64,000 nucleotides of DNA. Origin: Luzula sylvatica. Taxonomy: Eukaryota > Streptophyta > Magnoliopsida > Poales > Juncaceae. The notes beneath the pieces are model-generated. The model saw only the letters and a list, made by a program, of their open reading frames with translations, was not told the DNA's origin and searched no databases. This document shows, piece after piece, positions 10,094-20,433 of this stretch (positions are counted from its first letter, which is position 1; the number at the start of each line of letters is the position of its first letter). The stretch covers positions 43,585,566 through 43,649,565 of the forward strand of contig OX326959.1 in NCBI GenBank assembly GCA_946800325.1, in the 5' to 3' direction. Position numbers and translations under genes: made by a program.

Positions 10094-10333
10094 GCCAACT
10101 AGAGTTAGCCTAGTTGGTCACACCTCTTGACTAGGGAGCAAGAGGTGTGGGGTTCGATTCCCGGCGGAGACACTGGATTATAGATTAAATGTTAAATGAG
10201 TGAATAGAGGGTGTGGCCTATGGGCCGGCCTACGGGTTTGTAATAAAAAAATAAAAAAAAGAGAAAAGAAAAAAAGGAGATTGTGTTTGGAAGTGGGACT
10301 TTGAGCCCTCTCCGAATTTACTCAAAAAAAAAA
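10094..10333 (+). mobile_element. tRNA-derived SINE with 15-bp target-site duplication
   Basis: Contains an RNA polymerase III A-box-like TTAGCCTAGTTGG near 10105 and a B-box GGGTTCGATTCC near 10151, spaced as in tRNA-derived SINEs, followed by a tRNA-unrelated body and A-rich tracts. Flanked by the perfect duplication AAAAATATACCAAAT (10079-10093 and 10334-10348). The related Helitron fragment at 33339-33353 has this site once, with nothing inserted. The internal A-rich stretch at 10243-10275 before a second tail suggests a composite or re-tailed copy. Confidence 0.9.
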
Positions 10334-10348
10334 AAAAATATACCAAAT

Positions 10349-10807
10349 CATGGATGTGCGAATAATCATGACATAATTTAAATTAAAGATTCGAACGAAA
10401 CGGTTAGCGATGACATCGTCAAAATTTGTTGTTGGTTGACCACACAAAGGACGAAAAATATTTGTACTAAATATGTAGCAAAATCAAAGATTTGTGAAAT
10501 TAAAAACACTCTTTTTTTCAGCAATGTTTTCTGAACTATTATGTTCTTAATAAATTTCATGACGACTCATTCGTTCTTTTTCCTTATTTTACTTATGAAG
10601 TATAAAATATAGATAATTTTTTTAGCAATAACCGTTTGAATTATTCAAGAAATCCGGCTCTTAAAATTTTCAAACGATTTTTGCTACAAAATTTCACTCG
10701 CACACAACACACTAAATTACACATATAATAATGATTACAAAAAGAAAGTCACATACACAAAATGAACAACAATTTTTTTCAACTACATTACTTATAAACC
10801 CGAACAG
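10349..10807 (+). other. Helitron 3' body, non-coding
   Basis: No gene seen. Its first ~30 bases match 33354-33380 in the related fragment, after which that copy jumps straight to its own 3' hairpin, so about 400 bases are present only here. Confidence 0.6.
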
Positions 10808-10827
10808 CCCCGCGCAATTGCGCGGGG
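10808..10827 (+). other. Helitron 3' terminal hairpin (perfect palindrome)
   Basis: CCCCGCGCAATTGCGCGGGG is a perfect 20-base palindrome, 6 bases before the terminal CTAG. Helitron family knowledge places the transposition terminator hairpin here. The related fragment has an 18-base version at 33391-33408. Confidence 0.93.
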
Positions 10828-10837
10828 GTAATGCTAG

Positions 10838-10991
10838 TATGAATTAATTTAACAGAATTAACAGTCGTCTCCAGCTACCTCTCCAATAAAGTCTCTCCCG
10901 TGTTAATTCTTCATCTCCAATTTGTTTTTCCTCTTCGTTCTCCATCTCCTCCCACCTATCCAGCATCATATGTAAGAGAGGTATTATATCA
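10838..10991. other. Host sliver between two Helitrons
   Basis: 154 bases colinear with 41897-42069 of the right duplicate. No gene. It separates two independent Helitron insertions in the left copy. Confidence 0.8.
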
Positions 10992-11185
10992 TTATTAATA
11001 GTTCTAATCTGTCTAATTGGGCCGAACGTTCGTTCTTCCACGTCGCCTCAAATGAAAAATATATAACCCTTCCTCTCGCTTCTCTAGCTCTCAGAAAAAA
11101 ACACAGAAAAACATAAAGCCCTCTCCTCATTATTCATTAACTCTCCTTATTCCCTTTCAAGATCCCTTTCAAGAGAGAAGAGAAA

Positions 11186-11275
11186 ATGAACGACTGCCTG
11201 GCGACGGAACCCTACACGAACGGCGATGGCGATGCGGCTGTCAATGGGGCTGCGACTGGCTGTTCGCGATTTTGA
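11186..11275 (+). pseudogene. Captured 5' exon-like segment
   Basis: An ATG preceded by a pyrimidine-rich, CT/GA-rich leader typical of plant 5' UTRs opens a 29-codon frame (MNDCLATEPYTNGDGDAAVN then GAATGCSRF) closed by TGA. GC content is far above the surrounding DNA, consistent with a captured coding exon. Another exon-like piece with DKLEPTSLDKIQAIRRKIE follows at about 11672-11780, ending near a possible donor. Source gene not recognised. Confidence 0.4.
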
Positions 11276-11849
11276 CTGCGGGTCACGAATCGTCAAACCC
11301 TAACCCTAACTGGTATGCGAGAGATACGGCGGTCCATTTTTCCTTACTGCCTCTGCCTCGGTCAATATGTAGGTGTGTTTTCCTTACTTTGTCACTTGAT
11401 TTGCAGTTTATGGTTGATGATTCGAGCAGCAGTTTCGGAGGTTTTTCTATTCTTTTCTGTGAATTTGAAGTTTTTTTTTCTTGACTGAATTGCTTGGCAA
11501 TAGGTTTGGAAGAGTAATGTCGGGATGATTTCAACCTAAACTCAGTCGATTTGTGTTTCTTGGCTCGATTTTTAGCAAAGATATTTTTGTACTATTCTAC
11601 TTAAAATTTCATGTACTGATACGCTAAAGGTATTAATTTAATCTAACTTTATTATTTTGGGTCGAAATCAGACAAATTAGAGCCGACATCACTTGACAAA
11701 ATTCAGGCAATTCGTCGCAAAATAGAACTCCAAGAGTCAGAACTACATGCATGTTCCAAAGTTCCTCGAGTTAAGATCCAGGGGTATTTCTGTAATTTCC
11801 CTCCTGTATTGTAATTTCTTTAATGAATTTATTGTGATTAATTTTTTTT

Positions 11850-13110
11850 AGGTTATGGGGTATTTTTTTACAGACCTAGCAATGATAGTATGGATTTGTC
11901 CCAAACTCGACGGAATATAATAAGGATAACATCTAGGGGTATTTTCGTAATTCTACATTTTATTTTATTTCTAGCGTGCTTCATGTAATTCTGATTGTAT
12001 TGATAGCATATTCAAAGTTATTAGGAGAAGGCTAATTCTATCATTTCAGAAACTACACTCGGAATTAATATGTGATGGTGATTTTTTATATTTTTAGGGA
12101 CCAAAATGGAAAGTTGCCAGCTATCCATCGTTCCAGAGGCCTAATTTTATGAGTAATTATTTTTTGTCATTTCGTTTTTTAGATTATTCGTCATCTTATT
12201 TTGTTTAGATCCTAATTGATTTTTGTGTCTTCCCATTTCACCCTTCGCGTCGAGAGTTAAGGGCGCCATCAAGATTGAGAATTTATGCGATTTTGGTGAT
12301 GTAAAGATGGATACTAAGAAGGTATCATGATTTTCAAATTAACATAATATACTTATGAAGTTCCTGTTATTATAGTTTGAGATTAATCCTCACTGTTTCC
12401 TCATAATTAATTTCAAATTGAGGTTTAATTTGAAAAATTGGTGACCCGTTTTGTTGTTTTATTAGGTTAATAACAGGGATATTTATTTACGGACCTTGCA
12501 ATGATATTATGGCTTTGTTCCAAACTGACGAAATAGAATATTTTTGTTCCATATCTTTATAATTCATATAATATCATATAGGGGTATTTTCGTAATTTTA
12601 TATCTTATTTTATTTCAGGCTTGCATCATGTACTTCTGATTGTATCGATAGCATATTCGAAGTTATTAGGTGAAGGATAATTCTATCATTTCAGAAACTA
12701 CACTCGGAATTAATACGTGATGATGATTTTTTATATTTTTAGGTACCAAAACGGAAAGTTGCCAGAAATCTGTCATTCCAGAAGCCTAATTTTATGAGTA
12801 ATTATTTTTTATCATTTTGTTTTTGAGATTATTTGTCATATTATTTTGTTTAGATCCTAATTGATTTTTATGTCTTCTCATTTCAAGCTTTGCGTCGAGA
12901 GTTAAGGGGTGCCAACAAGATTGAGACTTTATTCTATTTGGTTGATGGAAACTAAGAAGGTATCATGATTTTCAAATTAACATAATATTCTTATGAGATT
13001 GCTGTTATTATAGTTTCAGATTAATCCTTACTATTTCGTCATAATTAATTTGAAATTGAGGCTTAATTTGAAAATTTGGTGACCCGTTTTGTTGTTTTAC
13101 TAGCTTAATA
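11850..13110 (+). repeat. Tandem duplication inside Helitron, ~645-bp period
   Basis: Two units, about 11850-12470 and 12475-13110. Shared marks: AACTACACTCGGAATTAAT at 12051 and 12696 (offset 645), GGGGTATTTTCGTAATT, and CCTAATTTTATGAGTAATT. Each includes an exon-like segment after TTTTTAG (PKWKVASYPSFQRP in the first, PKRKVARNLSFQKP in the second) and a second segment around CGTCGAGAGTTAAGG. The duplication therefore seems to repeat a captured exon pair. Confidence 0.8.
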
Positions 13111-13955
13111 ACAGGGACATGTCAGAACAATTGCGGTGTTAAAAATCTTTATCGAAAAGAACAAAGGGAAAAACGAGGTAATAAGGAATAAAAGGAGGAA
13201 CAAGAATTAAAAACTGAGGCAGACACTACATTTCAGGTGGAAAGAACAGACGGAAATGATTGCGAGAAAAACTCGCGCGAACAAAAGAGCGAAGAAACTA
13301 TTCTTTCCATTTCTTCTCGCAAATGGAGTGGAGAACTCGGAACTCGGAATTCGAGTAGGTCTGGAGGTAACCAAATTTTTTCTTATTTTCACTCAGAATT
13401 TGGTGTTTCATATATACGAATGAGTATAAATGGGTAATTTGGGAGTGGTGCTGAGCCGGTAATTATTCAATTTTTTTCACCTATTACTCCATATTTATCT
13501 TTTTTTTTTTAATTTGAACTCTTATTAATTGTTTTTGTACAGGGATATTAATTCTTTTTTATTTAATTTAAAACACCTAGCATGTAATTTTATTTTCCTA
13601 ATTGTTTTCAAACGCAGCATCGTGGTTCAACAAATCCGACGATACTTATCGACACAACAACTCAATGCGGCATTTCTCTTAAGGTTGAAGAATACATTTT
13701 GGTTTTGTATGCTTAGCTCAAAAGATGTTGTTAAGTGAGTACGAAGTTTGTGATAAATAATGATGTTTGCACGTATTTCTTATTTGTAAGTTTATGCAAC
13801 AATATAACGAATTAGCGCTTTAGTATGTCTTTTCATTCTTTCGCCAAACAAAAATTCACTCGCACAGTATATTCACAAAACAACAACAATATGCAACATC
13901 AAAATAATATAAAACCGAAAAGAATACCAAAATACTAAACCTCAAAAAAAAAAAA
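13111..13955 (+). other. Helitron 3' body
   Basis: No recognised gene. A GC-richer stretch at 13230-13370 has exon-like composition with short open frames on both strands, possibly another captured fragment; the remainder is AT-rich. Confidence 0.4.
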
Positions 13956-13983
13956 CCGCGCATTTGTGCGGGTCCATAGCTAG

Positions 13984-15137
13984 TGTCTTCTAATTTTGTT
14001 CACAATATCATGATGAATCATGATTAATTCATTAATTTTTTATATTTATTAATTTTTAAGTATTTCTAATTAATTTTTAATTGATAGAGACCTTAATTAT
14101 ATATTTAATTTTTAATAATTATGAATTAATTGTTGATTCATTTTGTTAATGGAGATGTTAATTAATGTGGAAAAAATATGAGAAATGAGGAAGAAAGTAG
14201 AATATTCCTGTGTTAATTATTGTAAAAGAGTTGAGTGTTGATTTGTGAAGAAGATTGGTGGTGATTAATAAGGGAAAATATATGGCACCCCCCACATTCT
14301 CAATTGATTTCTTGATGCATCTTGATTGGATTGATTATATTCATTAATTGAATCAATCCAACTATTAATTTGATGGATAATCAATTCAATTAACCCATAC
14401 AAATTTTTCTCAATTAACGCATCAAAACATCAAAGGAAGAGATTATGTGCCATATATGACCCATACTAATCCAATTAACCCCTACTCATCTCTTAATTGG
14501 AGGATAAGAGATGATGATGTTGTCCATGCTCCATGCAATAAAATTAGAGACTTCCTATTTCTATAAGAGTAGTGATGTACATCCCCTAGTACTCTCACTT
14601 CACATTCTTGATGACGTGGATATGATTTAACACCATCAAAATTAACATATAAAAACATGATTTAACATCTTAATTTCTAGTTTAATTATCTTAAATAATG
14701 GTTGAACATACAATTAAGATGTTAAATCATGAATTAAGGTGTTAACTTTTAAAGTGTCAAAACATTCATGTCATCAAGGATATGGGAGGAGAGGTGGGGG
14801 TATGTCCAACATTTTCCTTTCTGCAATGCTTCTTCATTTCTTCCTCATTTTTATGATGACATCATCATGAGTGATTAACATCCTAATTGTTAATTTTAAT
14901 TAATAATTAATTAATAATTACTATTTTGTTAATATTCCTAATTAATTGTTAATTGATGAAAACTCTAGTTACATATTATTTTTTATTAATCGGGTATTAA
15001 TCGTTAATTTACTTTGTTAATTAGGGTGTTGGAATTGTGATGTTATCATGATTCTTGTGAGTAAATGGAAGGATACAGTAGAGTTTTCCTTAAAATCATA
15101 TGCCCGGCACTTCATCAACCCGTAACTGACGTGGCAC
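13984..15137. other. AT-rich intergenic DNA shared by both duplicates
   Basis: Colinear with 42070-43242 with only small indels. No gene seen. Short direct and inverted TTAATTA-type words dominate. Confidence 0.75.
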
Positions 15138-15622
15138 TAGGGATGTCAACGGGGTGGGTCGGGTTCGGGTAAGCCTCCCCCATACCCGAACCCGAATTTT
15201 CGGATATTACCCGAACCCGTTACCCGAAAATTATTAATAAAAAATCTAAAAAAATTAAAAAATAAAAAATTATCATACAAATACGTAAAATTATCAACAA
15301 TTTTAAATACATAAAACAAACAATTTGTACAAATACATTAAAAATCCAAATATTACAAATAATTAATCCCTCAAACATCCAAAATTTTCATATTATGGAA
15401 TATTTTCGGATATTTTTCAGATATTTTTCGGGGATTTTTCGGGTTCGGAATCGGGTAACGGGTATACCCGCGGGTAAAAAATTTCCCCCGTACCCGAACC
15501 CGGAGCGGATATTTTTTTTCGGGTATTACCCGACCCGCGGGTAATTTTTTCGGATATTACCCGCCCCATTCGGGTCGGGTACCCGCGAGTTCGGGTTTCT
15601 ACCCGACCCATTGACATCCCTA
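15138..15622. mobile_element. hAT-type MITE, 485 bp, 8-bp target duplication
   Basis: Terminal inverted repeats TAGGGATGTCAACGGG and (complement of right end) TAGGGATGTCAATGGG; perfect 8-bp duplication CGTGGCAC at 15130-15137 and 15623-15630. Right duplicate has one copy of CGTGGCAC at 43235-43242 and no insert. Both subterminal zones are packed with CGGGTACCCG-type words in opposite orientations, so each end also folds locally. The centre is AT-rich and non-coding. Confidence 0.95.
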
Positions 15623-15630
15623 CGTGGCAC

Positions 15631-15891
15631 CTATGTTCCCGTCATGTCAGCACATTTGATGGATGGAGAAAATTACTCAAGCCCGTTTACACAACATTCG
15701 GACCCGTTAACTTGTTAAAGGATATTAGGGACAAAATGAAAGAACGTTGTAGGAAGAAGGAAAATGCGATGTAGAAAAAAGGAAAGAATTTTCAGCCCTC
15801 TCGCTCTGTTGACGATCGATCCGGATAGGTTTCGTTGTAGTCGTCTAGCCCTCGTCGTCGTCCTTGAGTTTCAGTTTGTTGTTTCTATGAT
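15631..15891. other. Host segment with exon-like composition
   Basis: Shared with 43243-43504. It contains a balanced-GC stretch (15780-15880, CTCGCTCTGTTGACGATCG) that looks like a gene 5' region, but no long frame is conserved between the two copies. Function unknown. Confidence 0.4.
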
Positions 15892-16485
15892 TAGGGGTGT
15901 CAACGGTTCGGATCCGGTTCGGATAGTGGTCATACCAGATCCATATCCATTTTTTTTTTTCGGATACGGATCCGGATACGGAATTACCCGGATCCGGATA
16001 CGGTTCGGATAATAAACGGATATGAATACGGTTCGGATATTGTCGGATACGGATACGGATACGGTTCTCTTTCGGATATTAAAACGGATACTATGTTATC
16101 ATAACATAACTTACTTTTTAGCTATAAATATATATAATTTGTGACATGAACAATAAATATGATTATATTTAAACGTAATTTTACGATTGTGAGTTTAAAT
16201 CACTCACAAATCATTAATTTGTATATGATTTTTCAATTAATATCAAATATAATACATAAAAATAATATATAATATGCGTGTCCGGATCCTAAAAATACCC
16301 GGATCCGGAACACGAATCCGGTCCCCGCACCAAAACCGAATATCGAATCCGGTTCCGGATCCTAAAATTATCAACCAGATCCATATCCGGATCCACTCGG
16401 ATCCGGATATTTTTTTCGAATCCGGATACTTTTTCGAATACGGTTCGGGTCGGTTCGGGCAATATCCACACCATTGACATCCCTA
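15892..16485. mobile_element. hAT-type MITE, 594 bp, second family member
   Basis: Ends TAGGGGTGTCAACGG and (complement) TAGGGATGTCAATGG; target duplication TCTATGAT (15884-15891) against TCAATGAT (16486-16493), 7 of 8 matching. Empty site in right duplicate at 43497-43504 (TCTACGAT). Subterminal zones are arrays of CGGATACGG/CGGATCCGG palindromes. Same terminal consensus as the element at 15138 but different subterminal repeats. Confidence 0.92.
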
Positions 16486-16629
16486 TCAATGATACGACAA
16501 TACTATGTTTTGTTTTTGCTGCTCTATTCACTAATACACGAGAATAATCTGTTTCTCAACTTTTTACGTACATTGAGATTGCTCTACTTTGTTCACTGCT
16601 CATACCTCAATACTCTGTTTTTCTATGTT

Positions 16630-16950
16630 AGAGCCAGATAAAGGCCGTGAAACTCGCAAACATATACCTCTTTGGTAGGATCACATCCAATTACATCCGA
16701 TGCAATTCTTGAATCATTCGTTAGATAGGCATCGAGTCCAACCCAATATTTCTTGTGTAAAATCTAACTAGATGACCCAATTACTAATGAACCAAACGAA
16801 GACTGTGAAACTCTCAATAAAATTGTTTTAAGTCTAAACCATGTCCAAAGAATGAACCACTATTGAGCCAGAAGAAGACCGTGAAATTCCCATTAGTCCC
16901 CAAACAACACTTATTTTCAGACCATGAAACCCGTAAGGGCTCGAAAGTTT
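16630..16950. repeat. Degenerate ~77-bp repeat with GAAGACCGTGAAA motif
   Basis: The word GAGCCAGAAGAAGACCGTGA and variants recur at about 16631, 16789, 16864 and 16910; spacings are ~75 or twice that. The right duplicate has the same series at about 43641, 43800, 43876 and 43952, where the fourth copy is better preserved. No continuous frame links the copies. Nature unknown. Confidence 0.6.
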
Positions 16951-17000
16951 CAGATCATAGAAAGCATTTCCAAGACTTAATAATTTTTAAATGGAGGAAT

Positions 17001-18715
17001 TAATAAAAATATGCAGTTTAATACCAATTTTCCGAATTGCATCCAATATTGTATAAACGACATCACATATCATTTAAATGTTTGACCCACTTCGTTTAAA
17101 CGAATCCCATATTCGTCCAAACGAATAAACTACCAAAAAAATTCTGTACAAATTTTGCCCTTTTGCGTTCAAACGAGATTGAACTTCATTCAAATACAAC
17201 ATATTCGTTTAAAGAAATTCTTGTTTCGTTTACACCAAGAATTTATCCAAAAAAGATTTGGACGTTTTGGAATCCGTTTAGTTTAAACTCACTGGAATTG
17301 TGTTTAAATGAAATTAATGTGTCACCATGCGTTTAAACAAACCATACGTGAGTTTAAACGCACCGTGTCCAAAACTTACTGCCATCTTTCGAAAATTGTT
17401 TGCAACCTTTCTCTAATCCGTAAATGAAAATCATAAATCATTCAAACTGAAAATAGTTCTTGACGAACGTTGTAGACAATCTTATTATCTATCCAATGCA
17501 ATTTGGACCATCCAAATTTAGTTTGTGTGTGCAAATTATGGCAGTTTTACCAAACGTTGTTTTCACGAAAATTGATTTCGAGGCAGTTTTACGGTGAATC
17601 TAATTCACAAAACTTTTCTCAAACAACTTCAAACTATTATAGACTATCTCAATCAATCTAATATACAATGTTAATTGATCTAAATATTTAATCCATCTAA
17701 TATCTAGATCAAAATCTTTAGTTTCTTTTAAACCAAGTCTTAATTATAAAAAATAAGTAAAAACGATTTTCATCATATCTAATCCGACGGAAATATCAAA
17801 ACGATTGTTTTTATACCACTGTAGGAAATTCTCACACTCATGTACCATACATGCCGCAGCGAAAATGCGCAATTCGCATGATCTAGAATCTCGTTTTGAT
17901 ATTATTCGTCTACGGAAGGAATAGTTTAAGTCATATCTTCACCAAATTGATGGTGAACGACGAGTTGAATCGTTATTATTGCGTCTAGCACGTTCTCCTC
18001 CTAGTTTAACCACGTGATTGATCACATGTCTCCTTACTCAAAGACATGTACTCATAATCCACCTTGAACTCGACTTCACGAAGGGTTAACGATATCGTTA
18101 AGGTTTTTGCATTTTATCTGTTCAAACTTTCAAATTGAGAAAAAAAAAATTCTTCTGTTTTCTATCTCATCTAAACAAGTCTCATGGTATAGAATGATTG
18201 AATTTTTTGGGAGGAGACATAATCATGTTTTCAAGATATATACACTTACATGCACTCTTTCACTATTCTGTAAATAAATATTGATAAATTAGTCAAACCA
18301 AGTCCAAACCTTCACAAAAGTTGTAAATAATATAATTATATTTCCAATTTAGTTTGGATCAACTCAATTGGAGTTCAAAACCTAAAGTTACGGCGTTTTA
18401 CTTACTATATGCAAAACTGTCGTACCTTTTTCGTATTTCATTAAAATGAAATTGATAAAAAAATCGTTCCAAATGAAAATAAATCTTCATGAAAATTCTA
18501 TATGATATCGTTATCTATCTGACCAATTTTGAACCATCCAAATTTAAGTTACTATGTGAAAGTTGTTGCAACTTTACTAAAAACAAGTTTTAACTGAATT
18601 TTTTTATCTTAATTGTATTCTTCATATAACCGTTTTTTATCAATTTAACTATGTAAATATACATGTGTGTGTCTGATATACATATTATTAATTTTGTGTC
18701 CATTTTGATACATAT
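17001..18715. repeat. GTTTAAAC-rich repeat unit, single copy here
   Basis: Non-coding. The first 350 bases contain many GTTTAAACG words in both orientations, followed by a long AT-rich body with the landmark CACTGTAGGAAATTCTCACA near 17820. The right duplicate carries this unit twice in tandem (44048-45818 and 45827-47535), and the single left copy looks closer to the second right copy (shared CATACATGCCGCAGCG). Size and composition would fit the LTR of a retrotransposon, but no TG...CA ends or coding part are seen. Confidence 0.65.
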
Positions 18716-18719
18716 CTTT

Positions 18720-18974
18720 TCAATTTTGGCATTCAGATTGATTAGCAAGCTCGAAGAGGAGCTTGGGAGTGCTCACCGGAAGAGCTCCGAAAAAGATCAG
18801 TGAATGCAGTTGAGAACTACGCAGAGAGTCTGTGGAGGGGGACAGATCTGTAGAAGGGATTGAGACAAATCTGCGAAAAGGGGTCGGAAGAATGTGGATA
18901 TGGTATTGATTAGAGGAAGAGAGTGGGCGGAGGCACGGGGGGGAGGGAGGAAAGGAGGAAGAGGCGGAGGTCAT
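18720..18974 (-). other. Possible captured first exon (Ser/Pro-rich frame)
   Basis: Open frame of 84 codons on the minus strand beginning MTSASSSFPPSPPCLRPLSS, the composition expected of a plastid transit peptide or untranslated leader. The equivalent frame in the right duplicate (47607-47882) is present but its Pro codons have been replaced by a G61/C61 run. No downstream exon recognised, so function is not claimed. Confidence 0.3.
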
Positions 18975-19181
18975 GGTGGAGGATGTGCCTGCATTCCCCA
19001 GATTGCAAACCCTTTGTGTTCCCTTTCTTTCACTCTTTTAGGGTTTCACCAAGAGTCCGGTTATAGTTTTTTTTGTTGTTCATTTATGGTAAGTATATCT
19101 AATTCAAAATTCAAAGAAATGAATATGATATCACTTTCTTGTATCGGGAGAAAATGAGATAAGAGTAGAGTTGTGTATGTA
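18975..19181. other. Shared non-coding DNA
   Basis: Colinear with 47845-48056. Contains a GTAAGTAT donor-like site at about 19089, consistent with the edge of an old exon. No gene supported. Confidence 0.4.
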
Positions 19182-19189
19182 TAGAGTTA

Positions 19190-19792
19190 CGATGACACTA
19201 ATGCAAAATCTAACATGTTTAAATGAGAGCGATTTCAAACAAAATATACTAAATGATCATCTATGGTGATTGATGTTTATTACATTTATTTATTATTATT
19301 TCTATCTTTCATGAATTATATTAAATTATGTTTCATAGTATTATGAAAAATCAAATCTAACCAATATATATTAGTTTTTATATTTATATATATGATATGT
19401 TACAATTTAATTGCAAAAACTAACATGACTCAAATGAGAGCGATTTCAAAAAAATATCAAATGATCATTATACCTATGGTGATTTACGTTTATTACATTT
19501 ATCTATTATTCTATCTTCCATGAATTATATTAAAATATGTTTCCTAATATTATGAAAAATCAAATCTAACCAATATATGATACGTTACAATTTAATTGAT
19601 CTTTTTATTTTTATTTTTAAGGATCACAAAATTTTTTATATATGAAAAATTGATTTGCATGATCTATGAAAAGTCATAAACAAATAGATAAATGTAAGAA
19701 ATATCAATCATCATTAATAGGATATAATCGCTATTTGATAAAACAATATACAATCGTTTTTAATTAAGTCATATTCGTTCTCTTGCAATAAG
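19190..19792. mobile_element. Long-TIR element, 8-bp target duplication
   Basis: Left end CGATGACACTAATGCAAAAT and right end (complement) CTTATTGCAAGAGAACG are divergent members of the consensus GRTGACGCTATTGCAAGAGC; homology extends ~80 bases inward through GAGCGATTTCAA and TATCAAATGA. Flanked by perfect TAGAGTTA (19182-19189 and 19793-19800). A second left-end-like copy lies inside near 19420. The right duplicate has the same element at 48065-48672 in the same place, so it predates the segmental duplication. Confidence 0.8.
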
Positions 19793-19852
19793 TAGAGTTA
19801 TTAATTGTTCTTGTTGAAATTAGTAATTTTCTTGTTAATATATTATGGGTGA

Positions 19853-20025
19853 CACAAAATATACCGACCCAAAAGACAGTTAGGGACGGCCCGACCCTGT
19901 CAAGGTCGGAGGCTTCAGGGACAGTTCTACAGGGACGGTTAACCGACCCCAAATTGATTAGGGACGGTTTTGAGGTTATTTAGGGACGGTTTAAACCGAC
20001 CCAAATTAAGTACTGTGTTGTAGTG
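19853..20025. mobile_element. CACTA-type terminal fragment flanked by 39-bp repeats
   Basis: Contains repeated AGGGACGGTTT / AACCGACCC words typical of CACTA subterminal zones and ends CTGTGTTGTAGTG, the complement of a CACTA TIR (CACTACAACACAG). It is bounded by a direct repeat beginning TTGAAATTAGTAATTTTCTT (19814-19852 and 20026-20064), much longer than the 3-bp duplication CACTA elements make. The same arrangement is in the right duplicate (48733-48905). Confidence 0.65.
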
Positions 20026-20058
20026 TTGAAATTAGTAATTTTCTTGTTACTATATTAT

Positions 20059-20433
20059 GGGTGATGTTATTGCAATAGCTAACTTAACTTAGTTAAGAGC
20101 AATTTAAATTTCCTTTTATCAAATGACAATCTATGGATGATGATTTATATTTATTACAATTATCAATTAGTGTAATTATCTTTCATAAATATATATTGGA
20201 ATTGAAAAATGTAAAAATAACATATCTTAATAATAATAATAATAATACATTTTTTACATATTCGAAGATTAAATATAATTTTTTAAATGAAGATTTAAAA
20301 TCATGGACTTCATTAAGATAATAAAACGGAATGTATGAATAATTTGACTTATATATATTTCAATATTTATTATATTTTATTCTTCATAATATTAAAAAAA
20401 TATATTTTTTCACGATTGAGAGAAAATAATTTA
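20059..20433. mobile_element. Left part of a long-TIR element interrupted by a Helitron
   Basis: Starts GGGTGATGTTATTGCAATAG after TATATTAT (20051-20058). The complete counterpart in the right duplicate is 48939-50542. In the left copy the right terminus has been lost together with the Helitron 3' end after the LINE insertion. Confidence 0.7.

Larger units (their letters stand above)
8051..10837 (+). mobile_element. Non-autonomous Helitron with repeat array and nested SINE
   Basis: Begins TCTATCTATATACTAATGC after an A at 8050 and ends CTAG (10834-10837) before a T at 10838, with a perfect 20-base palindrome just inside the 3' end: the classical Helitron structure. The right duplicate at 41885-41905 is the exact empty site (CTCCCA directly followed by TATGAATT), confirming insertion between A and T without target duplication. 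It encodes no Rep/helicase. Its left half is the GGTCC array (8120-9560), its right half carries a 36-T run and a SINE. The stretch 9560-9985 is shared with the Helitron fragment at 32840-33300. Confidence 0.93.
10992..13983 (+). mobile_element. Non-autonomous Helitron with captured gene pieces
   Basis: The 3' end is canonical: a GC hairpin (CCGCGCATTTGTGCGG, from 13956), then CTAG at 13980-13983 followed by T. The right duplicate is empty at 42069/42070. Comparison to that empty site puts the 5' end at 10992 (starting TT); a canonical A|TC start is available three bases earlier at 10989, so the 5' end is uncertain by 3 bases. Interior contents are a gene-like 5' exon (11186-11275), an exon-like segment near 11672 and a tandem duplication (11850-13110). 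No Rep/helicase. Confidence 0.85.

Noticed and set aside
10105..10165. tRNA gene, because of A- and B-box sequences
   Set aside because: No acceptor or anticodon stem pairing could be drawn, and the flanking target duplication and A-rich tail identify a SINE.
17001..18715. Definite LTR retrotransposon LTR
   Set aside because: No TG...CA termini, primer-binding site or coding region could be identified; recorded only as a repeat unit.
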